A DNA stretch of 64,000 nt from Baylisascaris procyonis. Its lineage: Eukaryota; Nematoda; Chromadorea; Rhabditida; Ascarididae. Position numbers and translations under genes: made by a program. Under the pieces are notes generated by a model. The model was given only the letters and a program-made list of their open reading frames with translations. It did no database searches and was not told the DNA's origin. This document shows positions 49,741 through 60,396 of this stretch, one piece after another; position 1 is the stretch's first letter; each line of letters begins with the position of its first letter. Where the stretch lies: positions 1-64,000 of the forward strand of contig JAZARR010000150.1 of assembly GCA_037389465.1 (NCBI GenBank), written 5' to 3'.

Positions 49741-52575
49741 TGGTCGCAGGGGCTGTGCGTCGATTAGCGACATTTCGTGACGAAATTTTATCTTCCATGT
49801 GCTGAAATAGCCAATATTTTGATGGTTGTCCGCTTAGGCCGCTTTTATCGCAGCAATTTTCTCCTGGTTATTGGGCATGTCGTCGTCAGCAGCTCTCGAC
49901 TCAAATTAAAATATCGTATTCTTTTCTTTATAAATTTCCTTTCATCTCGAACATATGCCTGTTTTGGAAAGCTCTGAGCGCTATAACCTCTTACCACTAC
50001 AAAAATTAGGCCTCTATCTGGAACACAGACAACCCCCTAAGCTTATAGAGTAAGGAATAGGGTTAATATGCAGGAAGAGGAATACAAGCGATAGGGGGAC
50101 GTGTGTATTATATTCGAAATATACTTGTCGGTACTTTTGTCAGGTCGTAGAATTAATTTATAGGCTACATCACGGAAGAAATATTCAACTGAAATAAAAG
50201 ACGCCGTAGACAAATACGAAATATGTGTAGAAAACTTATAGAGTCACTTGCGATTTCATAAAGATTTTGAAAAAAGATATGCTCGCTATATATTAAAAAA
50301 TGTTAATTACGAGTGGACGCTAAGCGTGTTTCTAAAATATAAAGCTCTGCTAAAATTTGGTTGTCTCGAATGAGAAATTTGCACATCAGCGTTTAGTACG
50401 ACTGAAGAAATATGAGTGCTGTGATAATGAAAAATGCTGACTTCGATGTTATACTCTAAACATTTCAACGACCAAGTTAGTAATCTTTTCTATCTTTCTT
50501 ACCTTTGATCCGTAGAAAGCGTTGAATATTACCCGTTGTATTACCCGTTTAAATATCACCCGTTTAAACGACAAACATGCTTGTCTTCTATCGTTTGTGA
50601 TTGCTGTTGTTGTAGTCAGTAGTTAATCAATTGTTGTTAATCGATTTTGAGCACATCGCAAGCCTTTTCATTCGGCAGTAGGCATTACTTGGTTTATAAT
50701 TTTTTTGATGTAACGTTATTGCCTGAGTCAAACGACTCATTTATCGCAAACTGAATTAACCTCTCTAATAGCATTTTTATATCTGAATAAGAAGTAAACA
50801 CAAAGTGAAAGCAAAAACGTTTCAAATATTGGCATCTCCGCTTATCTTTACGTATGCCGATATACTGAAACTTGATATTCATTGTTGCTGACCGAATGAA
50901 ACCCACATGCTAGGTAGCAAGGCCGCCACAAGTTTCGATTCTTAAATTAAGTCTCATACCCACCCATACCGCCTTGATAATTTTTCCTTGTTAAATCTTA
51001 ACGTTTGCGAAGGACTCAACACTTCATCGGGTTAACACATTAACCAAATGCTCTTGATTAGAAAGCTATAAGATTCTCTTTCTTGAGAACTAATACTGCA
51101 ACGGATAAAAGAACAAATAAAGAGAGAAACAAGTTGTATCCAATATTGTGTTTTTATGCTTCATAAAAGTCATATTTTACTGAGATTCTGTCTATCCATT
51201 TGTCCGCATGTTTCAACTCAAAATTCGCTGTTTCGATTTACACTGTCGACGTACTGTACCAATTAGAGAACTGGCGCTCGTACTCATTTCGAGTCTAAGT
51301 TATAAAATTCACTACTTACTCCTGGGTTATCGTTATGTGGCCAGCTACTTCTTCAAAAAATTTAAAAATTTGAGACTTTCAGGTCTTCGAAATAAAGCTA
51401 CTTTAAGTACAAATTGTAAAGAGCCAAAACTTCAAAATCTGTAATGTTTGCTGCAATAAAGCAGTAATCATGAAACTAGGGCACATAAGATAGGCTGAAG
51501 AGAGATCTTTTTTGAGACAACAAATAAAACTTATTTTGTTGAATTGGAGAAAAAACTTCCAGGCCTTAACAGTTTTTATTGTAATGAAGCAGTGATTGCG
51601 AAACTTGGTGCGTTTTGGGAACTGGGAAGTAATTTCTTTGATGGAACTAAGTAGCAGCAACTTTTGTCGAGGATCTCTTAGAGGCAATTCCGTCATTTTT
51701 CCATCTTTGCGCTCATTTTGCACTCATTACCTGCTTCGCAAATACGCATAAATTGCAAGCTGTAATGTACTGCATTTCCATACTTGTTGTAGAACGGTGA
51801 TGGATGTTGGCTCCGATCAGCTATAGGCAGAAGACTCTTACGCTGATTTTAAAATTCTGAGTGAATGAAAAATTTTCAGCAAAAAAGACTAAACGAGATT
51901 AATTGAGGAATTTTTCTATATAGAAGCAAAATTCAAGCAAGCTTAATCGATGTTCGTTAAAATTTAAACTAAAAAATTACATATTAAGAACGCTTTCCGG
52001 TCATGGTAAGTAAAAAAGGTATGGGTAGTCCTTTTCCCGCCCACATCCCACCTTCATATGTCAGTGGTTCTGTCGGTGGCACACTTTGGAAATTTGCATC
52101 AAAAAGTTTTTTCAGCGTTGATGTTCATCTTTGACCAACGACCTTTCATATATAATCCTATTGAATTAACGTTGTGCGCCTCTCACAATAGGGATGAGTG
52201 AATCGAAAAATTAGAGAGAGACGCGAAAAAGGACGTAATTATCCTTATTTGGCTTATCCCTTCTCTAGGCAATTTCATCACGTGTTGGAATTTGATTACT
52301 TTGGCACAAAAAAAATCATTCGAAGCAAAAGCCAGCTGTAACGGAAATAGTGTATAAGACACCAGCTGCAATGGAAATTGACGAGGCATAAACGGTGTCA
52401 ACAAGCAACTCTCTAGCAACAGCAGTATGCAGTTGAATACATTGAAAAGCAATGTTCACTTAAATATGTCAACAGTCGGCAATATAACCCTGATGAAATT
52501 TTCTAAGTATTCGCTTATTTTTTTGGAAACTATCTTTGGTATATTGACCTTTTGCTGGATTCATAACATTATAGA
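49741..52575. other. AT-rich sequence with short weak open frames
   Basis: Frames of 66-106 codons occur at 49777-49977 (plus), 50694-50906 (minus), 51208-51444 (plus), 51403-51723 (minus) and 52183-52452 (minus). None shows a domain I recognise. A weak direct duplication with an offset of 128 bp is visible around AAGCAGTAATC at 51460 and AAGCAGTGATT at 51588, and falls inside the 106-codon minus frame. Confidence 0.35.
50527..50569. repeat. Short tandem repeat, three copies of ATTACCCGTT-like unit
   Basis: ATTACCCGTTG, TATTACCCGTTTAAA and TATCACCCGTTTAAA follow each other at about 14-15 bp spacing. The last ends in the palindrome CGTTTAAACG. Confidence 0.7.
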
Positions 52576-53216
52576 TGTTGTAGCGAACGCGGAACGCAAG
52601 CGGCAAACAAAACGAAAATTTTTATAATTGATGGTTTAAACGAATGCACAACTGACCGCAAGGCGAAAATCGTACTGAATGTTCGAATGAAATCGAAATT
52701 ACTGTCGAAGACGAAATTTGGACCGGGCCGTTAGCAAAGTTGAAGCGATGTTGAATAGAATCGGATTGCCCAGCGAAAGAGTATCGAGGAGATTAAATGG
52801 TGAATATCGAAGTCGATCGGCGAACAAATATCGAAACTTAGTGAATAAGTTTTGAAGTCGATCGTCGGAAGAATATCGAAATTAGTGAATAAATGTCGAA
52901 TTCGAGGAGAGCTAATATCGAAGCAGACGAATAAATATCGAAATCGAAAGAAGACAGAGAGACGAATGAGGTCTAACTGTCGGTAGCCGCCACTGTAACC
53001 GCAACTGGCTATAGTAACTCGATGCGCAACTCACTCTCCTAATCTGTTGAACGCTTTCACATCGTTGAGCTCTCCCCTTTGTTGGCTTACTCGGTTCGTT
53101 CATTTGGATAACACATTCTTTGTTAAGAAGTGAGACAGTACATCATTTTTGGAGGTGTGAGAGTTGCTAAGAATCGTCATTGTTTCGCGTTAACTCTCCA
53201 CACTTCCACTGGCGCC
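52576..53216 (+). mobile_element. Possible LTR plus primer-binding site of a degenerate LTR retroelement
   Basis: A stretch beginning TGTTGTAGCGAACGCGG (52576) and ending CTCCACA (53202) has TG...CA ends. Seven bases later comes TGGCGCC (53210-53216), a start typical of retroelement primer-binding sites complementary to a tRNA 3' end. A decayed open reading fragment follows at 53690-54021. No second LTR copy or target duplication is seen in the window, so this rests on signal motifs alone. Confidence 0.15.
52752..52945. repeat. Minisatellite with AATATCGAA motif, about 41-50-bp unit
   Basis: Units starting TGAATA at about 52752, 52801, 52842 and 52886 share a TCGAAGTCGATCG and an AATATCGAA box; spacing is 41-49 bp. 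Divergence is considerable, and the last unit fades by about 52945. Confidence 0.65.
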
Positions 53217-53689
53217 TTTGTCTAGTAGCGCCTTCTTTGATCCTTTATGCAGCCGTGAATCATCGCTACATCGCGATAATTCGCGACAGATGTATAGCTA
53301 TTAGGAAATTTAAAATACATATCACAAACTTTTCATAAATCGCTTATTCGCAGATCCTCCTCGAAAAAATGAATACAACTTAAAACAAGCCTTCGATTCG
53401 CTACGCATGTCTAATGAGTCCTTTCTTTGAAGAGCCAATTTTGTGCAGAATATCCATAGTATTTCATTGGTTGCGGTGATTGGAATTACCGTCTACGATA
53501 CTTTATTCACCGTATTGATTAATGATATCAAATTCGTTCCACAACTTTCCAAACAACTATTCATTCCTAGGTTTTCCTATTTGCAGAGTAGGGTTCTTGT
53601 ACTTGAAAGCTTCTGGCGTTCGTTTCTGCTACACACATAATGTCCGTTGCTGCTCATTCGCTCCGAGATGTGTGATCCACGTGTTATAA

Positions 53690-54021
53690 TACTGTCAGAG
53701 ACTCGAGCTTAAAAGTCATTATAAGGTGGCTTATATTTTAATTGCTTATAAATTGGAGGAAGTTATGAAACCAGTGAGAGTGTTTTCAGAGCTGATGAGT
53801 CAGAGAATAGATTTATTAAGAAAGCAGTTACTTCTATCCCATATTCCAGAGCGTTTTTAAGAGTAGTAGAAAATTTGGGAATGGAAGACTATATACCCTT
53901 TCAAAACTTGAAAGGGAATCACATTGAGGATTAGATTTGCTTCGCGATTGCAGGACATTTATTGGGATTGAAAAATATAGCGAAAGGGTTTGAGATGTCA
54001 AGGTTTAAATCGGTACAATAA
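53690..54021 (+). pseudogene. Degenerate coding-like fragment, unidentified
   Basis: One frame is open from 53690 to a TAA at 53858, with an internal ATG at 53765 followed by MKPVRVFSELMSQRIDLL. Shifting one frame near 53854 continues to a TAG at 53932 and then to a TAA at 54019, with the recognisably protein-like pieces VVENLGMEDYIPF and ICFAIAGHLLGLKNIAKGF. The two frames meet without an obvious intron, so this looks like a gene fossil with a frameshift and a nonsense change. Its place after a possible LTR and primer-binding site suggests a Gag-like region, but I do not recognise the family. It may also be chance. Confidence 0.25.
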
Positions 54022-54048
54022 GACAGGCAAAATGTCTAGGAAGGGTTA

Positions 54049-54333
54049 GTGAAATTCAGACATTTTTGTGCTTTCATTTGCCGTCTTTTTGATTGCCACA
54101 GCTTTGCAATTATTCATTCGTTTTTATTCTCAACCATCATACCGAATAACTGCAAAACAAATTTTGAAATTAAAGCATTGAGCTTTTTTTGTTTTCGTAT
54201 TGTGGCAGAGAAGTTTAAAAAAAAGCTTCTCAGCAATTTAAGTGAAGCGCTGACAGCTGTTTATACATTTATTGGATCGATGAGTAGGGCAATGAAAATT
54301 GCCACAATCACAAATAAAATTGAGTGGCATTGA
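54049..54333 (+). other. Open frame of 94 codons, doubtful
   Basis: The frame begins at a GTG and reads to a TGA after EWH. It is Phe-, Ser- and Ile-rich with no domain recognised. Start and composition both argue against a real gene; it may continue the decayed fragment just upstream. Confidence 0.1.
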
Positions 54334-54929
54334 TTTATTTGAGTCTCAAATTGTAGTAAATATTACCTTTGGTCACAATGAATTTGAAACACAACGGTAG
54401 GCTGAATAATATACTTGAAATTCACTTGAAGTCTTTTGAACGATATCTCTTCATATGATCCATACAAATTGATGTAAATTTATCTTCTGTGTTCCACATT
54501 TCTTCATCAAATCGTTCCTTGATGTTGAGATGGTATATGGTATCGTTATCGACTTCTGCTCATCGACTACCATCAATTATGAATATTATTAACACGGTAC
54601 GGAAGTTGGCTATGTCGGTTCTATAAAATAACGGACGGTAAGAAAATGAAACGTATGTAGGATTTCTGACATATTGATAGAACGACTGAAATAATATAAG
54701 AAAAATGAAAATTAATTAAATCAGAACTAGTCTCCTGCATCTGACTAAAGTATTTCTGTCCGCCTACATTGATTGTTTTGTAACTGGTCACCTGCAAATC
54801 TCTACATATATCTCCCTCTACTGCCACAAGCTCTCCGTCTATTTCTCTCCGCATATATTGAAGTGTTCTAAAACGTCTCTCCATAATAGGTCACCCGCAA
54901 AATTTGGATCATACCTTACTGAAAACAAA

Positions 54930-56620
54930 TACATTTGCGTCAGTGCACGGCCCCAACGGCGTTTGTCGACAATACAAGCCGCAGAACAACAGATCGAGAG
55001 TGAATGGGAGAAATTGGTATGAATTTCAACGATTTCAACGAACAGCTCTTTTCATCCGTTGTAACAGTCAAGAGTCCTGATTTAACTATCACATCTGTGC
55101 CGAATGTGACTTCGAATGAAGTCGAAAAAGCAATAGGCAATATGAAACGAAAAAAAGCCGCAGAACTAGATGAAATGCACGCAGAGGAAATAGAAGCGGG
55201 AGATGACCAGCTTGCGAAGGCATTAGCTTCCCGATTCACCTGGTACATGCAATCAGGAGGAATATTGGCGGAATGGAGAGGTCTAGAACAGTGCTAGTTC
55301 CAAAGAAAGGACACCACGAGGACATCTGCTACTATCATCCAGTATATGTGCTGCCACAAAGGTGCAAGATTTTTATGCGAATCCCCAAATAGAGACTGTG
55401 CTTGACGAAAATTCAGGAAGAGAAGAAGCAAGTTTCAGAAAGCGATTTTCCACTGTTTATCACATTTTCGCCGTAACGAAGTTGATTGAACGGTGCAGAG
55501 AGTACATAATTCCACTGTGTCTGCTCTTCGTTGATTTCAAGAAAGTCTTCGATTCCATAGAACAAGACGCCGTGCTACAAGCTCTATCGAACCAAGGGGT
55601 TGGTCGCGTGTTACATGAATTATGAAAGACTTGCTGACAAGATCTCATACGGAAGTTAAGCTGTTTGATGAGTCAGTAAGAGTAATAGCTCGCAGACGCG
55701 TGAAACAAGGAGACGCTTGTTCCCAGGAAGCCTTCACATGCGCGTTTGAAAATGTGCTGCCGAACATGAAGATGATGGAGGTTTTTGTATAGATGGAGAA
55801 ATACTTCATGTGCTCTTATTTGCAAACGGTATAATGCTTATTGCAGAGATCAAACAAGCGTCGCAACATTTGTTAGATATACTCCGTAGCCACGCGAAGA
55901 AAGTTGGGGTTGAAATCCACAGCGATAAGACCCAGTGGATGAAGGATGAATACTGTAATAGGTTCGATGTGAAGCTCGAAAACCAAAACGTTGAGCTCAT
56001 AGACAGCTATGTCTATCTGGAGCAAGCGATAGAAATGGACAACGATTTGGGTGAGGAGTAGAGTAGAAGGAGGGGAGCGTGGTGGATAATCTTCACGAAG
56101 TTCCGCATATCTTCAAGGAGAAGAAAATCCCATCGCCTGTGAAAGCAGAGTTGTCCAACAGCATGATTCTCCCTGTAGTGTTATACGGATGCGAAACCTG
56201 GAGTGCAATGCTTATAGAAGAGCGGAATTTAGCAGCAACTCAAAGAACCATAGAACTACGAATGGAAGGCATCAGCAGGCTGCAGTATTTCTCAAGTGGA
56301 AGTCTGCGGTCCCGTTATGGTGCGAAAGACATTGTTAAAATGATATACGCTAAAAGGCATTCTTGAGCTTGTCACGTGGCAAGAAGAGACGACAACTGAT
56401 GAACGAACTGGATTGTTGAATGGTATCCACGAAAAATCAGGAGAAGACAAGAAAAACCGCCGTTGAGGTTGAGGGATCCACTTGTACACTTTCATGGAAT
56501 CACGTGGATCTCGCATGCATAGGGTCGAGTGGATGGAAAAACGATTGCCAGCTGCATCGATGGAGAGGAACGAGTCGATGAAATTGCAACTGCCAAAGTA
56601 GCCGAAATAAGTAATTAAAT
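54930..56620 (+). pseudogene. 5'-truncated, decayed RTE-type non-LTR retrotransposon (reverse transcriptase)
   Basis: About 1.7 kb carries reverse transcriptase motifs spread over several plus-strand frames. Recognisable pieces in order are EVEKAIGNMKRKKA (about 55120-55160), VLVPKKG (about 55290-55310), FRKRFSTVYHI (about 55435-55465), CLLFVDFKKVFDSIE (RT motif A, about 55518-55562), RVKQGDACS (about 55697-55723), LLFANGIML at 55816-55842, VVLYGCETW (about 56175-56200) and WYPRKIRRRQEKPPLR near 56421-56468. These match the RTE clade, which normally has an N-terminal APE-type endonuclease before the RT. The endonuclease is absent, as expected from 5' truncation during target-primed reverse transcription. 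Frame changes near 55280, 55370, 55630 and 55790, and stops at 56059 and 56364, break the frame. The catalytic Asp-Asp pair is lost. Confidence 0.88.
55813..55842 (+). other. Reverse transcriptase active-site motif, mutated (FADD to FANG)
   Basis: In RTE reverse transcriptases motif C reads F/Y-A-D-D and its two aspartates bind the catalytic metals. Here the codons at 55819-55830 are TTT GCA AAC GGT, Phe-Ala-Asn-Gly. Both aspartates are replaced by single-base changes from GAC or GAT to AAC and GGT. The element would be inactive even if its frameshifts were ignored. Confidence 0.85.
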
Positions 56621-57232
56621 TTGATTGACAGGGCAGCGGAGCAACTAGCTTTAGGTGAGGGATCCACAAGGTTGAGGACTAACCAGTTTGCGAACGATGG
56701 GCTCGTAGATGAGCGCAAACGCATATTCAGACGCATACACGTTTACATGTACACATGCACATATGCACACACGGACACGCACACACACATACACGCATAC
56801 TTCTGTACACTTCGCTTATAAGTATTCGCATAGAGTGCATATACTCGTGAATGGAAAGTCACTAATATTTAAATGTCACAATTTGCGTTTTATTGAATTG
56901 AAAAACTGAAAACAAATGCGCATAAAATTTCCCAAATTTCTATGAATTTGAAACCAAATGTAGTCAGAAATTATTGCGACTTTTCAACAATATTCATCTC
57001 TCAATAAGAATTTTTACGCATATCATACAGTACACTTTTTGATAGATCTTCGAACTGTGACGTGCTTAGTATTTTTTGTATTGTGTAATTTTCACAGTTT
57101 GAGTCATGCACCTTTCTTGCGACATTTGGGTTTACACAACTGTTGCACTTAATTCACAATGGTGATTCTCAGTGGATGGTTTTCTCAGGTGCTAAGCTAG
57201 CCATTTGCCATATTTGAAGCATCTCATCAAAG

Positions 57233-57238
<6 letters not shown>
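56621..57238. other. Sequence downstream of the retrotransposon, no gene
   Basis: The first 100 bp contains GAGGGATCCAC at about 56658, which also occurs within the element at about 56473, so the 3' end may extend slightly past 56620. A CA/TG-rich stretch follows at 56748-56800. The rest is AT-rich with nothing recognised. Confidence 0.45.
56748..56800. repeat. Imperfect CA repeat
   Basis: Interrupted ACAC and ACGC dinucleotide-rich sequence, producing His-Thr-rich artefact frames. Confidence 0.75.

Positions 57239-57322
<84 letters not shown>
57239..57322. repeat. TA microsatellite, about 84 bp
   Basis: Uninterrupted alternating TA, the longest pure dinucleotide tract in the window. It can extrude as a cruciform. 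Confidence 0.95.
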
Positions 57323-57325
<3 letters not shown>

Positions 57326-59343
57326 AATTCTGCTTATAGGTTTTATTTATTTCAGGCTTTCAGTGATACTGTTGTAAAATTTTCATTATTTTTAATTCCA
57401 TCCGTTCTTTTTTGTTCCTCATGGTTGAAAGTTAATCACATTTAGTCTGCTTAGCAACTTATTGATTTATTCACCTAATTATTTACAAAACTTCTTTTCA
57501 CCTTAGTACAAAATTGTACTTATTCACGAAATTGCAAAGTTAATTACACTTAATCATACTAAGCATTAATTACAAAATTTATTCACTTAAAAGTGGCTCT
57601 TTATTCCTTAAAAACTGCACAGTATTTACCTATTCAAAGAGCCTATCTTGCTTGTCTTAATCCCTAAGCACTAAAATTTAGGTTAAGTAATCTAGAATCA
57701 TTCATACCGAAGTAAAAGGGAGCATCATCAGCTAGCAAGATCCCAGTTTAGACAGGTGAAACGGAAATTTAAGTTATAACGGCATTAGAAAATGATCATC
57801 TGCCCATCATGGTGAAAGAAGGCAGTAAGACAAAATGAGAAGAGTATGAAGAATAAAGAGGGTGACAGGGAGGAAAACGGGAGGGAATGCGATGATGGAT
57901 GTGATTTTATGTAGAGCGCAAGGACAGCATCAAGTTCAGTGCTTTCGAAATTTCTAATGATTTACTTTGAATGCTTTTTTTGCACTGTTTATTCATCATT
58001 ATACTCATTAATTATATGTTCGCAGTTAATATAGCCTTGAGTTTGGCGAACGGTTATAATCTTCGCAGTTAACATTAGCCTTGCTCCTCGCTAACGTTGC
58101 TGTTGTTGTTCCTTCTTTTAGGAGATGATATAGGCGGATATAGTTACTCGCACGATTGTTTCGTTATATTCAACATATAAAACCTCTTTATTTTGTTTTA
58201 GGAGATCTGGGGCCAGATATTTAACCATTTTGCGTTGTATGTCTCTTTTTACTAACAAAATGTAGAAAAGGGAAAAGTGTAGACTGGAAGAGAGGATTTG
58301 ATGAACGAGAGGCATTGGGGAAGAGGATTTAAATGGGAACTGAAAGAAGAGGACGATGACGTATTCGATTTTGAAAATTCCTGAACGATTTAATTGAGTC
58401 CGTTGATAGCATTCGCGAATGTGCACCTGTTTCTGTGCAGCCAATTATTAAAAATTAGGTCATCAAGAAGTATTCCTCAAGTTATAAAACATCCCCTCAC
58501 ACTTTAAGAGGAATTTTTAGGAAAGATTATTCGTCACATCATCGGTTAATACCATAAGGAAGAATTTTATGGTTGTGAACAAGGTGTTCCTAATGACGTT
58601 TAAAGCAACTAAAAATCATCAAGTCGATCTGGCATCCCAAAAAAATATTTTTCAGTTCGTTGGCAACTCCCAAAAAAAAGCTTTTTCTTGAATAGTGAGG
58701 AGAGAAAATGCTTTTTAATTTCACAATTTTCAACTTTCCGTTGTAATTGGACCTCATTATGTCATACTTATATTTCCAACAATATTTATTATTTCAGTAC
58801 TAATGTTGTGCAGCGTTCTCATTTCCCTTCAATTGTTTATAAACTCATGTGCCCTTATAAATATGCGAAGTGATCATGTGCTTTCATAATTATGCAAAAT
58901 AGTGCTGTATCTTTCCATAGTTTGTCTATTAATTCTTTATTTTCATTTCTTTTCCAATCGCGTATGTAAAATACGTCTAAAATCTCAATTTTTAAGCCAT
59001 GGCATCAAAAAGGAACGGCACAAAGGAGAAATGATTTAAGCATAAAAATAGAGCCCTGTTTGCACTCTTTTAAGTAATACACCGATTCAGTTGATAACAG
59101 CTTTATGGTAGTCCTCATTTATTCAGAAATCTTTATTATTCATCGACTAATTGCGTGAAAGCATATTTTGAAATTTACTAATTCAGAAAAAAGCATTTTT
59201 GAAATATTGAAAACTTGTCTTCGATTTTTGATACTGAGCATATTTGAGCATATTATATAGTGAGGACGATGAGCGGAAGAACAGCATATTATTTAGAAAA
59301 GTGTTTACAAAATATCAACTTGAATTTATTTTCTACGTTTTCA
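57323..59343. other. AT-rich sequence with phased A/T runs, no recognised gene
   Basis: From about 57470 to 57600, and again from 59140 to 59230, short runs of A or T recur at roughly ten-base spacing. Open frames of 108 codons (58118-58444, minus) and 61 codons (58688-58873, plus) show no domain. A 43-bp tandem duplication lies at 58021-58105. Confidence 0.4.
58021..58105. repeat. 43-bp tandem duplication
   Basis: CGCAGTTAATATAGCCTTG at 58021 recurs as CGCAGTTAACATTAGCCTTG at 58064, followed in both copies by a GCGAACG or GCTAACG segment. Two diverged copies only. Confidence 0.7.
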
Positions 59344-59477
59344 GAGATATGTTGTCCAAAAATGAGGCTAAATTTTTGTTAGAACACCGCTTATTTTGCA
59401 GAGTGGATGAGGATTGCGAAGAATTGTTGCGACAAAATATGAGCAAGAATTATAATTGTGTTGAGTGGAACTTATGA
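59344..59477 (+). CDS. Possible terminal exon, unidentified protein
   Basis: A nematode-like acceptor, a T-rich tract ending TTTTCAG at 59337-59343, precedes an open stretch that reads RDMLSKNEAKFLLEHRLFC and then an acidic segment RVDEDCEELLRQN before a TGA at 59475-59477. The composition (charged, low Phe/Leu excess) is more protein-like than the surrounding frames. No upstream exon could be joined with confidence and the family is not recognised. It could equally be a chance frame of about 44 codons. Confidence 0.2.
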
Positions 59478-59859
59478 ACGGTGACGTTGACTTTTATAAT
59501 TTGAATGATATCATCGCACCCACACAAGTATGCTGTTTTTATTGTGTATGCAATGTAATACAACTCCTAGGATCCCCAGCGACCTTCTAGACATCGTAGA
59601 AGAAAAGGTGACGCAAGGTAAGCTTAAAATGAAAGAGAAAGCGGAATCCGCCCATCATTCTCTTTAAAATGTGACACCTCAGTGATAAAATATTTGTGAG
59701 TGCGAGGTGACACGTGATAGCAGCTATAAAACATCTTTATCTAATCCTCTTCTATTACTTCATTAATGTGATGACAATTTTGCTTAGATTTTATTATACG
59801 ACCGCTTTATTCGTTAGTATGGCGCAGTACCTTTTTTCATTAAAGAGATTTTTGATCGA

Positions 59860-60108
59860 ATGATTACTTACAGTATCAAAAATTTTTGTATACAAGTTGG
59901 TATATCGATAATCAAATTACACTATTTTTCCATAGTTTTCACTGTTATTATGATTATTTTAGCTAAGGGAATTTATATATTGTGCTTTGATCAATATTCT
60001 TTAACGGCAGTCATAGACACCGAATGCTGTCATTGGAACTTGTTTGCGAGCAGTTTATTACGACATGAATATTTATATGATTTTCTTCGAAAATTGAATG
60101 ATCTATGA
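59860..60108 (+). CDS. Open frame of 82 codons with one hydrophobic segment, doubtful
   Basis: It starts at ATG 59860 and ends at TGA 60106-60108. Residues about 22-43 form a hydrophobic stretch (YFSIVFTVIMIILAKGIYIL) that could span a membrane. The frame is not longer than chance allows in this AT-rich DNA, and an acceptor-like TTACAG lies inside it. No family recognised. Confidence 0.12.
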   Translation: MITYSIKNFCIQVGISIIKLHYFSIVFTVIMIILAKGIYILCFDQYSLTAVIDTECCHWNLFASSLLRHEYLYDFLRKLNDL

Positions 60109-60229
60109 GCGGCTTAGCTGTCGATGAAATGATATCGATTTAACTAGCCGTTAACGATAGAAGACTTCTCTAAACCTAATTGCTGAGAAGGCTGTGAATA
60201 ATTTTAGTATCTCTTTTACTCACGCAGTA

Positions 60230-60345
60230 GATTCATCCCTCACTCCCTCGTTTCTTCTCCTTCCTCCTTTTTCTGCTCCAGTGGAGGACTCTTCTCTCTT
60301 CCCTTTTTCCTCTCTGAGAGCTCCACTCGCCTCTTCTCCTTTTCG
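60230..60345. repeat. Polypyrimidine (C/T) tract
   Basis: Mostly C and T on the plus strand, with a few purine interruptions (for example CAGTGGAGGAC near 60280). Such tracts can form triplex DNA or lie before acceptor sites; no function can be assigned here. Confidence 0.6.
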
Positions 60346-60353
60346 GAAGGTGA

Positions 60354-60396
60354 ATCATTTCATATGATGCATTTCACATGATCATTTCACATGAGT
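60354..60396. repeat. Three copies of CATTTCAYATGA
   Basis: CATTTCATATGATG, CATTTCACATGAT and CATTTCACATGAG follow in tandem with a 13-14-bp period, each holding a CATATG or CACATG core. Confidence 0.75.

Noticed and set aside
54940..55248. 102-codon minus frame, Ser/Ala-rich
   Set aside because: It is the antisense shadow of the reverse transcriptase fragment.
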